Below are positions 23,877-31,623 of a DNA stretch of 55,498 bases, in pieces; within the stretch, counting starts at the first letter, position 1, and each line of letters starts with the position of its first letter. The notes below the pieces were generated by a model, which saw nothing but the letters and a program-made list of their open reading frames with translations, searched no databases and was not told the origin of the DNA. The stretch is from Candidatus Saccharimonadota bacterium (GTDB lineage: Bacteria > Patescibacteriota > Saccharimonadia > Saccharimonadales > Saccharimonadaceae). The position numbers were made by a program, and so were the translations under genes. The stretch covers positions 1 to 55,498 of the forward strand of contig JAFYLZ010000001.1 in assembly GCA_017556795.1 (NCBI GenBank), given 5' to 3'.

Positions 23877-25019
23877 TCAACGTGCTGGTGATTCTTGCGC
23901 TACCCGTTGCACCGCCTGTTCTTCTGGATCTCGTTTCCCGTACAATACATTATTTCTTATTTTAGTCTTTACGAGCTCCTCGAACATCGGATTCTCTTTC
24001 TTATCCAGCCAGAGCCTAATCGGCCGAACAAGGCAAATGGTCGCATAAAGACTAGCCGGTATAACAATGGTCGCCAAAGCATCCATCGCCACCACAATGG
24101 CAACCGCCGCAAGATTATTTTTAACCACCCATAGCAGAATAGCTGGCAAAAGTCCCCCGCCAATCAAAATGGCCTCCGTCAAAAGGAGTATTTTGCGCAC
24201 TTCGACATTCTTTACAGACTGCGTTACAGAATCGTATATCTCGTAACACTTAGTCTGTTTTTGTTCAAACCAATTCGGAAGTGTAACTTCGCAATATTTC
24301 TCTATGACTTTTCGGCGCAGCATTTCCTGCGCCTTAATCTTGGCTTTAGCCTTGAATCTTCTGCGCTTCCTCTTGACGAGTCGCCTTGCTATTCTTGGTT
24401 TCATTCCTAAATCAGGCAAAATAAACGCACCTGCACTATTCGGTTCCTTATCGCTATTGATGAATGCTCTTCGCCAAAAAAACCGCATAACACGCCTTAG
24501 CAACCATTTTGGCATCTTCATTGAGTCAATCTCTTCGTCTATATAACAATAGATCGTAAATCCTGCCACCCCAGCAACCAAATACGGAAGCACCAATAAC
24601 CCCAATATGGCAGATAGCAGGCCAGACGCAACGCAGCTGCCCCATATGAGACCTATTGTGCCACCAAAAACGAGCAATAAGAGCACAAATCCGACCACTC
24701 CGACGAATACGGCGTTCCAAACCTTTATTACTCCATTTAGAGTCTCATTCAGATTGCCGTCACCAGTATACCATTCCTCAGCCGCAATCAACCGATAGTC
24801 TCTTTTACGTTTCTCTTTCTCTGATTCTATCCACCTCTTTTGTTCTTCTTCGAGCGCTTCATCCCTGCGGTTCTTCTCGGCCAACTCTACCTTTTTCTTC
24901 AAAAGCTCCACGGTTTCTTCCGGGCTAGTATCACAATCTAGCAGCTCGCGCACATCCCTGACATCGAAACCATTTTTCTGTGCTATTTCAACTGCAATCT
25001 GTTGATTGTCCTTATCCAA
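23877..25019 (-). CDS. Paralogue 2 of four: IA-E-GF motif, coiled coil, four-span membrane protein
   Basis: 380 residues from a TTG start (GAGGTGAT upstream). Motif at about 7-42 (I-A-V-E-I-A-Q-K-N-G-F ... L-L ... T-V-E-L-L-K-K-K), then a charged helix (45-75). A first hydrophobic pair (about 98-160) is followed by P-K-W-L-L-R-R-V-M-R-F-F-W-R-R, a very basic helix (K-R-K-R-R-R-F-K-A-K), and a second hydrophobic pair (about 275-330). The order matches paralogue 1 although overall identity is low. Function unknown; the layout suggests a membrane protein with cytoplasmic N-terminal interaction domain. Confidence 0.7.
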   Translation of the reverse strand: MDKDNQQIAVEIAQKNGFDVRDVRELLDCDTSPEETVELLKKKVELAEKNRRDEALEEEQKRWIESEKEKRKRDYRLIAAEEWYTGDGNLNETLNGVIKVWNAVFVGVVGFVLLLLVFGGTIGLIWGSCVASGLLSAILGLLVLPYLVAGVAGFTIYCYIDEEIDSMKMPKWLLRRVMRFFWRRAFINSDKEPNSAGAFILPDLGMKPRIARRLVKRKRRRFKAKAKIKAQEMLRRKVIEKYCEVTLPNWFEQKQTKCYEIYDSVTQSVKNVEVRKILLLTEAILIGGGLLPAILLWVVKNNLAAVAIVVAMDALATIVIPASLYATICLVRPIRLWLDKKENPMFEELVKTKIRNNVLYGKRDPEEQAVQRVAQESPAR

Positions 25020-25062
25020 ACAAAATCACCTCTTTCTTAATGTACGGTTAACCTTATACTAA

Positions 25063-25094
25063 CATAAAAAAGAGCCCTGCAAAAGCAGAGCTCT
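25063..25094 (-). terminator. Terminator, copy 2 of the identical 32 nt repeat
   Basis: Same hairpin as 22616-22647, base for base, here ending paralogues 4 and 3. The T-run overlaps the likely promoter region of paralogue 2 (TATAAG about 25 nt downstream). Confidence 0.8.
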
Positions 25095-25125
25095 TTCTAA
25101 ATTACTGGAAGAGGACCAGCTTGAT

Positions 25126-25470
25126 CTATTTTACTATTACATGCGCCTCTTTGATCCCATTTTTGCAACATACCTTGAATCTCCTTGGCTTTTTCCTGAT
25201 CTGTAATTCTCCCGTTGCATATTCTATTCCTCCTTCATATAAGCCATAGCAAACGCCGCGTCTCCTAGATTTCCAAATCAAACCAGAGCGCAATCCGACA
25301 AATTTTCTAGGATCACCGATCGTATCATAGTATGGAAACTTCTTGTCCTCTTCGAGTATCTCAATCGTCCTTTTCTTACTTACGCCACCGTCAAGTAACC
25401 AGAGTACCTTTTCGTACTCAAGATTGTGTTCCTTGGCGATCCGCGCAGCCTTTCTCTCTATCCTGTTCAC
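25126..25470 (-). CDS. Paralogue 3 of four: short IA-E-GF motif protein
   Basis: 114 residues, GTG start overlapping the stop of paralogue 4 (GTGA, 4 nt). The motif covers residues 6-42 (A-A-R-I-A-K-E-H-N-L-E-Y ... L-L-D-G-G-V-S-K-K-R-T-I-E-I-L). The rest is basic, predicted beta-rich, and without membrane segments. It shares I-G-D-x-R-K and G-L-I with paralogue 4. Hypothetical. Confidence 0.65.
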   Translation of the reverse strand: MNRIERKAARIAKEHNLEYEKVLWLLDGGVSKKRTIEILEEDKKFPYYDTIGDPRKFVGLRSGLIWKSRRRGVCYGLYEGGIEYATGELQIRKKPRRFKVCCKNGIKEAHVIVK

Positions 25471-25670
25471 ACGATCAACCCCTTTCTATAATCACCAATC
25501 GGTTCATTGCATACCTTGGCCCTCTCGGCCTCTTTGCGTGCCTCCGTCAGAATCTGAATTGCCGCTTTCTTACGTACGCCATGTCTAAGCAATCTGGCTA
25601 CATCTGCGCGGTCAAATCCATATTCTTCGGCGATGCGCGCAGCTTTTTTCTCTGTCCTACTGCTACCCAT
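25467..25670 (-). CDS. Paralogue 4 of four: minimal IA-E-GF motif protein
   Basis: 67 residues from ATG 25670, chosen because GAGGTG (25677-25682) sits 6 nt before it just as in the paralogues; an ATG at 25688 would swallow that site. Almost the whole protein is the motif (A-A-R-I-A-E-E-Y-G-F ... L-L-R-H-G-V-R-K-K-A-A-I-Q-I-L) plus a short tail. Translationally coupled to paralogue 3. Confidence 0.65.
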   Translation of the reverse strand: MGSSRTEKKAARIAEEYGFDRADVARLLRHGVRKKAAIQILTEARKEAERAKVCNEPIGDYRKGLIV

Positions 25671-25741
25671 TTTCATCACCTCTTCCATTTTAAATTTCTA
25701 TCTGGACTGAATAAAAAAATATCCGCCCAAGCATCCCTTAT

Positions 25742-25770
25742 ATTATAACATAAAAGGAGAAAAAGAACAA
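25742..25770 (-). promoter_or_regulatory. Promoter of paralogues 4-3
   Basis: TTGTTC (25765-25770), 17 nt, TATAAT (25742-25747). It overlaps the tail of the preceding terminator. Confidence 0.6.
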
Positions 25771-25776
25771 ACAAAA

Positions 25777-25799
25777 AGCCCCCTTTTTATCAGGGGGCT
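25777..25799 (-). terminator. Terminator of the 25807 gene
   Basis: AGCCCCC/GGGGGCT stem with an AT-rich loop, then TTTTTG on the minus strand. Confidence 0.8.
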
Positions 25800-25806
25800 T
25801 CGTTTG

Positions 25807-26253
25807 TTAGGCTTCGTATTTAGCGATAATCTTAGCAAAATTCTCGTTGTGGTAAGGAAGCGTATTATCATCCACCTTCTGATAGAGGTAATATTTCTTA
25901 CCGTCTACCGTCTTGATGATAATTGATTTCCTCTTTTTATCGAGCAAAGCGAATTTCTTCACCTCAATACTCGTGATGTCCTCATTCTTGAGGAAGGTGT
26001 AAGAATCCTTGTTAAGTTTTAGCTTATCGAGAGAAACCATCAAAGAGAACTTGGCAGACACCAAATGGAAAAAGCCGATTCCCTCATCGGTGAAATCCAT
26101 CACCAAACCGAGGAACGGATATTCCATACCGCTCACCATACCGGCGTATTTGCGATTGTCGAGGAGCAAAACATCATAAAGATGTTCTTTCCCCTTGATG
26201 CCCTTCCCTTTGAACAATTTTTCTACTTTTTCTAGTGTATTAAATTCTTCCAT
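25807..26253 (-). CDS. Hypothetical protein, possible PH-like fold
   Basis: 148 residues, soluble, alternating beta strands and a C-terminal helix (F-A-K-I-I-A-K-Y-E-A). The middle, with a hydrophobic strand F-F-H-L-V-S-A-K-F-S-L-M and later K-S-I-I-I-K-T-V-D-G-K-K-Y-Y-L-Y, resembles small PH-like proteins, but this is a guess. TGCTATAAT lies 6 nt before the ATG (hexamer 26260-26265), so the message is probably leaderless. Single-gene unit with its own terminator. Confidence 0.65.
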   Translation of the reverse strand: MEEFNTLEKVEKLFKGKGIKGKEHLYDVLLLDNRKYAGMVSGMEYPFLGLVMDFTDEGIGFFHLVSAKFSLMVSLDKLKLNKDSYTFLKNEDITSIEVKKFALLDKKRKSIIIKTVDGKKYYLYQKVDDNTLPYHNENFAKIIAKYEA

Positions 26254-26259
26254 ATCTGT

Positions 26260-26268
26260 ATTATAGCA
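26260..26268 (-). promoter_or_regulatory. Leaderless-type extended -10 of the 26253 gene
   Basis: TG-C-TATAAT, hexamer at 26260-26265, six nt before the start codon. Confidence 0.5.
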
Positions 26269-26273
26269 TCAAA

Positions 26274-26296
26274 AACCCCGGAAAAATCCGGGGTTT
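26274..26296 (-). terminator. Terminator of the racemase gene
   Basis: CCCCGGA/TCCGGGG stem with an A/T loop and five T on the minus strand; four T on the other strand. Confidence 0.8.
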
Positions 26297-26305
26297 TCAA
26301 AGTTT

Positions 26306-27019
26306 TTACGAAAGGCTGAGCTGCACAATCTTGTCGACGTGAGCCTGGGTCGTATCAAACAGATAGAACCCGTCGCGCTCCAGATACCGATTCCTAATCG
26401 GCTCATCCAGAGCCATCTCGAGCTCCGTACAGCCAAGGATTACGCCATCGAGGTCGTAACCTCCACTGATCAAATCATTGCACAACGTCTGAAGATATAT
26501 CTTAGCGTCGCTCATCACTCTGCCGTGGCAAAGGTCTTCGAAAATAATTTGATCAATCTTGTGGATGTCATCCTCTTTCAGACAATCGACCACTTCGAGC
26601 CCATTCGCTTCGAGGCGCTTCTTCATGAAGTCCTCTTCCATCGTGAACCTCGTGCCAAGCAGAGCGACGCGCTTAGCTCCAACTTCCCTACATTTTTCCG
26701 CTACGCAGTCTCCGATGTGTACCAACGGGTAACCATAAAGCTCGTCGGCCACCTTATGCATGGTGTTTGTGGCAATTGCCACATAGTCGCATTTGTACCC
26801 ATCAACAAGGTTAGACGTCTCGAGCAACAGCCTAAGGCTAATCGTCGCCCAGTCGTCCTTGTCCATCAGGTCGTGATACTTCTGAAAATTCACGCTCCTC
26901 ACTACCAAATCAGCGGAACAGAATCCGCCAGCAAGCTCACTAATCTGGCGATTAATGCGCTCGTAGTAATGAGCAGTGGACTCAAAGCTCATTCCTCCGA
27001 TAATTCCAATACGTTTCAT
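26306..27019 (-). CDS. Aspartate/glutamate racemase family protein (YgeA-like, Thr/Cys site)
   Basis: 237 residues. The opening R-I-G-I-I-G-G-M-S-F-E-S-T and the G-C-T-E-L-E motif place it in the Asp/Glu racemase family. The first catalytic position is Thr84 (T-N-T-M-H-K) instead of Cys, while Cys197 is kept. This Thr/Cys pair is the same as in E. coli YgeA, described as an L-Asp/L-Glu-specific racemase. Products could feed peptidoglycan. A consensus promoter and 90 nt leader precede it; AAAGG lies near the start. Confidence 0.85.
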   Translation of the reverse strand: MKRIGIIGGMSFESTAHYYERINRQISELAGGFCSADLVVRSVNFQKYHDLMDKDDWATISLRLLLETSNLVDGYKCDYVAIATNTMHKVADELYGYPLVHIGDCVAEKCREVGAKRVALLGTRFTMEEDFMKKRLEANGLEVVDCLKEDDIHKIDQIIFEDLCHGRVMSDAKIYLQTLCNDLISGGYDLDGVILGCTELEMALDEPIRNRYLERDGFYLFDTTQAHVDKIVQLSLS

Positions 27020-27117
27020 TCATGCGTACCTACCTTTCATCAAAAATATAAATGTTCTATTCTTAGCTTCACCGTCACGGTCTTCCCCAGAAAGCAAACC
27101 CAAAGAATTAGACTTTA

Positions 27118-27146
27118 ATTATACCGCAAAACCCCTGTTCTGTCAA
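27118..27146 (-). promoter_or_regulatory. Consensus promoter of the racemase gene
   Basis: TTGACA (27141-27146), exactly 17 nt, TATAAT (27118-27123): perfect sigma-70 consensus. The -35 lies inside the loop of the hairpin 27130-27162. Confidence 0.8.
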
Positions 27147-27162
27147 TGTCGTTACAGGGGTT
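27130..27162 (-). terminator. Terminator hairpin of the DHH gene overlapping a promoter
   Basis: AACCCCTGT/ACAGGGGTT, nine bp, followed by only four T on the minus strand. The loop carries the -35 of the racemase promoter. Confidence 0.55.
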
Positions 27163-27166
27163 AGTG

Positions 27167-28081
27167 CTACATAGAAGAGGCTTCTCTTGCCTTCTCCATA
27201 ATCTGTTTTCTGAGTAAAAATTTATCCAATATCAACAACTCATCGTTTTCGCACCTTTTATCAAATAAGTGCTCCAGTCTTTGCTTAACCCCATCGCCAC
27301 CAAAGTAGATATAGCTTTTCCCTTCTTCGAGCAAGACAACATTCATCATCCACTCTGGGTAATCAGCAAAAATTTTATTCATTTTCTCGTGGTCAAAATT
27401 ATCCAAATTCAGCACTATCATCTGCCCGATAACCTCTGGCAACACTCCGGCTTTTTCGACCTTCAAGTCATCTCTGATGGCCTTTTCAAAATCTTTCATA
27501 ACTCCAGATTCGCACGCAGAAAAATACTCTTTGCAAAAATCTTCAGAGACGTTGCCGAGCTTTAACAGCTCGTTATATGCGACGCGATCGCGGTCCGTGG
27601 TAATGCTACTCTTGAGATTAAGAGTATTATCCAAAATACCCGCAATCAGCAACTTACACATGTCAGTATCGAGAATCTCAGTGTGCCCAGATTCAATGAT
27701 TTTTTCATAAATCAGAGTACAGATAGAGCCGATAAACTCAATCTGAGTTTTAATATTAGGGTAACTAGCCCAGTGCTGCTCAAAACCCGTATGATGGTCT
27801 ATAATCTCGACTATCTTATCCACAGTAACTTGAGTATCAAAGAAATCAGGATTAGAGACGTCCAGCAAGATATACTTACAATTCTCATCCTTAGTTAAGT
27901 CATCCAAGCTATACTTTAAATCCAAGATTAATGGCGGAACACTCTGATTGGGTGTGGCTGTCGTTGAAGCAATAACGTTAGCATCGCTCGTAGTTTTGAG
28001 CAATTCGCGATAAGCTATCATGCTGGCGTAAGCGTCGATATCGACGTACTTGCATCCAGAAGTAATAACGATGTTCTGCAT
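27167..28081 (-). CDS. DHH-family phosphoesterase (PpaC-like)
   Basis: 304 residues from ATG 28081. DHH motifs: D-I-D-A-Y near the N-terminus, L-L-D-V-S-N-P-D, then I-I-D-H-H-T-G-F, with a DHHA2-like C-terminal part. The layout resembles manganese-dependent inorganic pyrophosphatase or related phosphoesterases; substrate uncertain. TATAAT (28089-28094) is 7 nt before this ATG, so an upstream ATG and a longer frame to 28156, which run through a hairpin-rich spacer, are not used. Confidence 0.8.
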   Translation of the reverse strand: MQNIVITSGCKYVDIDAYASMIAYRELLKTTSDANVIASTTATPNQSVPPLILDLKYSLDDLTKDENCKYILLDVSNPDFFDTQVTVDKIVEIIDHHTGFEQHWASYPNIKTQIEFIGSICTLIYEKIIESGHTEILDTDMCKLLIAGILDNTLNLKSSITTDRDRVAYNELLKLGNVSEDFCKEYFSACESGVMKDFEKAIRDDLKVEKAGVLPEVIGQMIVLNLDNFDHEKMNKIFADYPEWMMNVVLLEEGKSYIYFGGDGVKQRLEHLFDKRCENDELLILDKFLLRKQIMEKAREASSM

Positions 28082-28195
28082 ATTCATTATTATATCATGG
28101 TAAGCCGGCGCTCTAATAGCTCGCCTTGCGAGCTTTATCGCTTGCCGGCTTTCCACGCAATCGCAGAGGCTACGCTTCTTTTTGTGCTAAAGCAC

Positions 28196-28216
28196 AAAAA
28201 AACGACCTCTGGTCGT
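28196..28216 (-). terminator. Terminator after tRNA-Val
   Basis: ACGACC/GGTCGT stem with a 3 nt loop and six T on the minus strand. A second hairpin, TTGTGC/GCACAA, follows. Further on (28100-28150) are AGCTCGC/GCGAGCT and repeated GCCGGC words but no gene. Confidence 0.75.
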
Positions 28217-28228
28217 TTTGCGATTGTG

Positions 28229-28305
28229 TGGTGGGTCGCAAGGGGCTCGAACCCCTGACCTTCTCGGTGTAAACGAGACGCTCTAGCCAACTGAGCTAGC
28301 GACCC
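28229..28305 (-). tRNA. tRNA-Val (anticodon TAC)
   Basis: 77 nt cloverleaf with CCA encoded. Acceptor GGGTCGC pairs with GCGACCC; anticodon stem TCTCG/CGAGA with loop TTTACAC (TAC, reads GUN codons); T-loop TTCGAGC. The first base is also the last base of the TAG stop of the upstream membrane protein gene, and no promoter intervenes, so it is cut from that operon's message. Confidence 0.95.
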
Positions 28306-28919
28306 TAGTTTTGTTTCTCTATTATACCAGATTTTTTAGGGATTAAGCTATAAAATATCAAATTCGCCAAGATGTAACCAGACTCAAAGAGCAAGACATG
28401 GTCGACAAAGAACCCGACGCTCGCCTTATAGCAGTAGATACTGCCAACCATATAGACAATCAACGCCACCCCAAACGCGATGAATAGCTTCCCCTTCTTG
28501 ATCACTAGCATCGTGCCAAGCGCCACCATCGCCATAATCGCAAACAGCGTCTGCGAGAAGGTGTGATGTAGAGTACTCACAATACCAAAATGGCCCCAAT
28601 ACGGATCAAATAATCCAATCGGGCAAATCGACAGACCAATATATGCCACTACCATTGCAATCACCAGTACTAGCCAGAATGCCGACAACCCGTGCACTCT
28701 GCGCACCTGGAGCAAATATCGTAGCACCAAGTAGACCACAATGAAATTCGTCAAAGCAAACAGAATCGCGCTCCAATAATCCGTGCCCATGTACCTACTA
28801 ATCGACCAATTCAGATGAAATCCGCGTCCAAAAACGAACGTATAAAGTAGCACAACCAACGCTTCAGTTGCCAAAAATACCCCTGTTGCAATATGTATAA
28901 ATTTTTTATTCAATTTCAT
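28305..28919 (-). CDS. DUF998-like multi-span membrane protein
   Basis: 204 residues with about six membrane helices. The pattern of short loops and the C-P-I-G-L-F-D motif between helices 3 and 4 fit DUF998-type proteins; function unknown. The start overlaps the end of the glycosyltransferase gene by 4 nt. Last protein gene of the 31481-28229 operon. Confidence 0.7.
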   Translation of the reverse strand: MKLNKKFIHIATGVFLATEALVVLLYTFVFGRGFHLNWSISRYMGTDYWSAILFALTNFIVVYLVLRYLLQVRRVHGLSAFWLVLVIAMVVAYIGLSICPIGLFDPYWGHFGIVSTLHHTFSQTLFAIMAMVALGTMLVIKKGKLFIAFGVALIVYMVGSIYCYKASVGFFVDHVLLFESGYILANLIFYSLIPKKSGIIEKQN

Positions 28920-30535
28920 TTTTTCACTACCTTTTTCGTTACGTCGAACTTCTCCATGTAGTGACCAGTCATCAGTCTAAACTGCGCATAAAACGCCGCC
29001 AAACTCTGATACAAAATCGACGTCACCGGCATCAAAATCCATTGCAAAATCATAAAGATGCCTTTTCCCTTCTTATATTTCTTCGGGCGCTTCGGTAACA
29101 TGCGAAGCGACACCAAAACCGTAATCAAAAGACCCACCGAGGCAATTGTCTGCACCACGCTCACTACCGTAGGTAGGCTATGCGCCACCATCGCGCGAGA
29201 AGACATATTCATAATCACTGGCACCCAACCGCCAAACGCCACAATCGGCGCCATAATCGCCAGCGTTACGTGCCCGTCGAGCAAACGCCAAAACCTTGCA
29301 AACAGTGGCAAAAACGGCATATTGCGACGCTTCGAGAACAGCCTTACGCCCACATAAGCCACATCGCTCGCCCCATAATACCAGCGCCTTACCTGAATAA
29401 ACTGCGCCTTAATCGTCTTAAAGAACGTTTCGTCCAGCACTGCGTCCTGATAGATCGGCACGCGAATCGGCAACACCGTATAATCCCCGTCAAAGAAGAA
29501 TAAGCTGCGCCAATACTGATGTCCATCCTCCACGATCGTGCGCTTACTCCAAAATTCCATCGCTTTTAGCGCTTGCAGAGGTTGCGAGTGTGAAGCAAAG
29601 TTACGAATCACGTGCGGACGCATCGTCGTAATCACGTTAAAGAACGAGTTAGACACTGCAATCACACGCGTTGGCGCCGGCGCATCCCAAATATTATTCA
29701 TAAATAGCGAAATCGGCTGATAGCTTAGCCTCTGGCGGTTCGGATGCACGATGAACTCATACGCCACCGAATCCAAATATCCAGGCGCCATCTGGTTATC
29801 ACTATCTAGCGACGTCACAATCACGTTCTCAATCGGAATATGTTTCTTCTCGATATACTCAGCCAACACCCAACCCGCGCAGGTCAAGTTCGGCCCCTTA
29901 CCAATCACCTCATTTGGCAAATCCATCGGGTGTTTAGACAAGATAAAATCACGGAACACTCCCTTGTATTTCTCCTTCAACTCCTCGGCCGTTTCCTCCA
30001 TCGCTTCCCCACCGCGCTCTTCGTATGCCAGCACAAAGATAATTCGATCGTTCGGAAAAGACGTCTTCTTCACCGCTTCAATCGATGGTTTCAACGTTTC
30101 CATTCCCTCGTCATAAGCCGTCATAATCACCGCGTGATAAATCTTGCTGGCGTCCGGGTATTCTTCCCTCATCGCCACCACCATCCTCAAGTTCTCGACG
30201 TGCTGATCAAAGTTATATTCTTTCAAATTTTTATCGCGCAATCTCTCAAAAGCTTCGTGCGGATTCTCGAGATCCAGCATTCTTTGACGCCAGTTTGTCT
30301 GCTCGGCTCGTTTCATCACGTTGTAACCCTGAATCGTGCGATAAGCCACGCTCACCGCCTTCACCAAAGTCACCGAAATCACGAAGAACAGATAAATCGC
30401 ACCGAAAATCGGGTCAATAAATGACAACACGAACAGCAAAACAATTGCCAAAATCGAAATCGCCCCTGGCAGAATTTCAAAAAAACGATACAGTTTGGTT
30501 CGCTTCCCTTGTGGAATCTCCAGGTTTTTTCTCAT
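28916..30535 (-). CDS. Family 2 membrane glycosyltransferase
   Basis: 539 residues. Two N-terminal membrane helices (about 22-65), a cytoplasmic GT-A domain, and four C-terminal helices. Motifs: S-L-D-S-D-N-Q (metal-binding D-x-D), V-E-D-G-H-Q (catalytic base) and Q-V-R-R-W (the Q-x-x-R-W of processive cellulose synthase-like enzymes). It likely polymerises or transfers a cell-surface sugar; donor and product cannot be read from sequence. Overlaps both neighbours by 1-4 nt. Confidence 0.88.
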   Translation of the reverse strand: MRKNLEIPQGKRTKLYRFFEILPGAISILAIVLLFVLSFIDPIFGAIYLFFVISVTLVKAVSVAYRTIQGYNVMKRAEQTNWRQRMLDLENPHEAFERLRDKNLKEYNFDQHVENLRMVVAMREEYPDASKIYHAVIMTAYDEGMETLKPSIEAVKKTSFPNDRIIFVLAYEERGGEAMEETAEELKEKYKGVFRDFILSKHPMDLPNEVIGKGPNLTCAGWVLAEYIEKKHIPIENVIVTSLDSDNQMAPGYLDSVAYEFIVHPNRQRLSYQPISLFMNNIWDAPAPTRVIAVSNSFFNVITTMRPHVIRNFASHSQPLQALKAMEFWSKRTIVEDGHQYWRSLFFFDGDYTVLPIRVPIYQDAVLDETFFKTIKAQFIQVRRWYYGASDVAYVGVRLFSKRRNMPFLPLFARFWRLLDGHVTLAIMAPIVAFGGWVPVIMNMSSRAMVAHSLPTVVSVVQTIASVGLLITVLVSLRMLPKRPKKYKKGKGIFMILQWILMPVTSILYQSLAAFYAQFRLMTGHYMEKFDVTKKVVKK

Positions 30536-30897
30536 TAGCCCTCGCTTGATAATCTAATTAACACGATTAATGCCCCAAAAATCAGCATCAGTGTCGTGAT
30601 AAGAAAGAACTTTGCAATGCCCACGCCACGTTTGTCATAAATCTTAATCGCGAGAAAATTATGCAAAACCCCAAACAAAACCATCAAGGTTGGAAAAACA
30701 ATCAAATTGGACCACGCGCCATCACGGTAACCACCGATGTCGCCATAACCAACCTTCACCACTGCGCTCGTTGGGTCGAGCTTGGTCAGAGAGAATATAA
30801 ATACGCCTAGTGCAAACAAAAATGTCAACATCATCAAAGCGAGGAGCGAACGATGCTCACGATAAATCTCAATAAACTTCACCTTTAAATTTTTCAT
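30535..30897 (-). CDS. Hypothetical three-helix membrane protein
   Basis: 120 residues with helices at about 17-37, 65-83 and 95-115. No family recognised. Its stop overlaps the start of the glycosyltransferase and its start overlaps the previous gene, so it is likely a small accessory membrane protein for the same surface pathway. Confidence 0.7.
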   Translation of the reverse strand: MKNLKVKFIEIYREHRSLLALMMLTFLFALGVFIFSLTKLDPTSAVVKVGYGDIGGYRDGAWSNLIVFPTLMVLFGVLHNFLAIKIYDKRGVGIAKFFLITTLMLIFGALIVLIRLSSEG

Positions 30898-31481
30898 TTC
30901 TTCTTACCACCCAACTTCTCTAATAAAGCACTTGTATTCTGCATAAACATCACGTCCGAGAACAGGCCAATCAAACCGGTCACAATCAAGAACCAGCCAA
31001 TCAGGAATGCCATCGCCCCATTAAAGAATGCGAGGAACATACCAAACGTCAGCATAATAATTGCAATTGCCATCACGGCGCTCCAGTTCACTACTCCAGC
31101 CGAGCGGAGTTTCATGGCGTTGTCTAGGCGGATCAAACCTTCATAGATAATCAAAACACCGACTAGCACGCGGAAGACATCAGCAATTTGTTCACCCACG
31201 GCAAAGATCACCACGCCAATCAAAAACGTCACAATAGCTAAAACCAGCTCGCCATTTAGGCCCTTCTTTTGCTCCTTTGAGAACATGTAGCTAGCAATCG
31301 TAAAGCCGCCCTTGAGTAGCAAAAAACCACCCACCAGATAAGCGATAATTCTGACAATGTCGTCTTGCCAAACGACTAAAAGTACGCCGAAAACGATCGT
31401 GAGGATTGATTCGAGCGTCGAAGACCACGCTGTCCTTCTGAGGCCAGACTTGGTCATAATTTCCACCTTTGGTTTTTTCAT
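30894..31481 (-). CDS. DUF308/HdeD-like membrane protein
   Basis: 195 residues with six membrane helices arranged as three G-rich pairs (for example I-V-F-G-V-L-L-V-V and L-I-G-V-V-I-F-A-V-G), typical of DUF308. Function unknown in general. AAAGGAG lies upstream of the ATG. First gene of the glycosyltransferase operon; its promoter (TGTATAAT near 31504-31509, minus strand) is back-to-back with that of tRNA-Thr. Confidence 0.8.
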   Translation of the reverse strand: MKKPKVEIMTKSGLRRTAWSSTLESILTIVFGVLLVVWQDDIVRIIAYLVGGFLLLKGGFTIASYMFSKEQKKGLNGELVLAIVTFLIGVVIFAVGEQIADVFRVLVGVLIIYEGLIRLDNAMKLRSAGVVNWSAVMAIAIIMLTFGMFLAFFNGAMAFLIGWFLIVTGLIGLFSDVMFMQNTSALLEKLGGKKK

Positions 31482-31528
31482 TCGAAAAATAACTCCTTTG
31501 TTCCATTATACAACAGACCCATGAAATG

Positions 31529-31537
31529 TGCTATAAT
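31529..31537 (+). promoter_or_regulatory. tRNA-Thr promoter, extended -10
   Basis: TG-C-TATAAT with hexamer 31532-31537, ten nt before the tRNA. Confidence 0.65.
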
Positions 31538-31547
31538 GGCAAAAGAC

Positions 31548-31623
31548 GCCGATGTAGCTCAGTTGGTAGAGCAGCTCATTCGTAACGAGCAGGTCACAGG
31601 TTCGATCCCTGCCATCGGCTCCA
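31548..31623 (+). tRNA. tRNA-Thr (anticodon CGT)
   Basis: 76 nt with encoded CCA. Acceptor GCCGATG/CATCGGC; anticodon loop TTCGTAA gives CGT, which reads ACG. The inner pair of the anticodon stem is an A-C mismatch and the outer T-stem pair is also A-C. Followed by a T-rich run. Fourteen bases of its 3' end recur at 31669-31682. Confidence 0.92.

Noticed and set aside
28082-28156. Longer N-terminus for the DHH protein
   Set aside because: Passes through the -10 element and a hairpin-rich spacer; the leaderless ATG at 28081 fits the family start.
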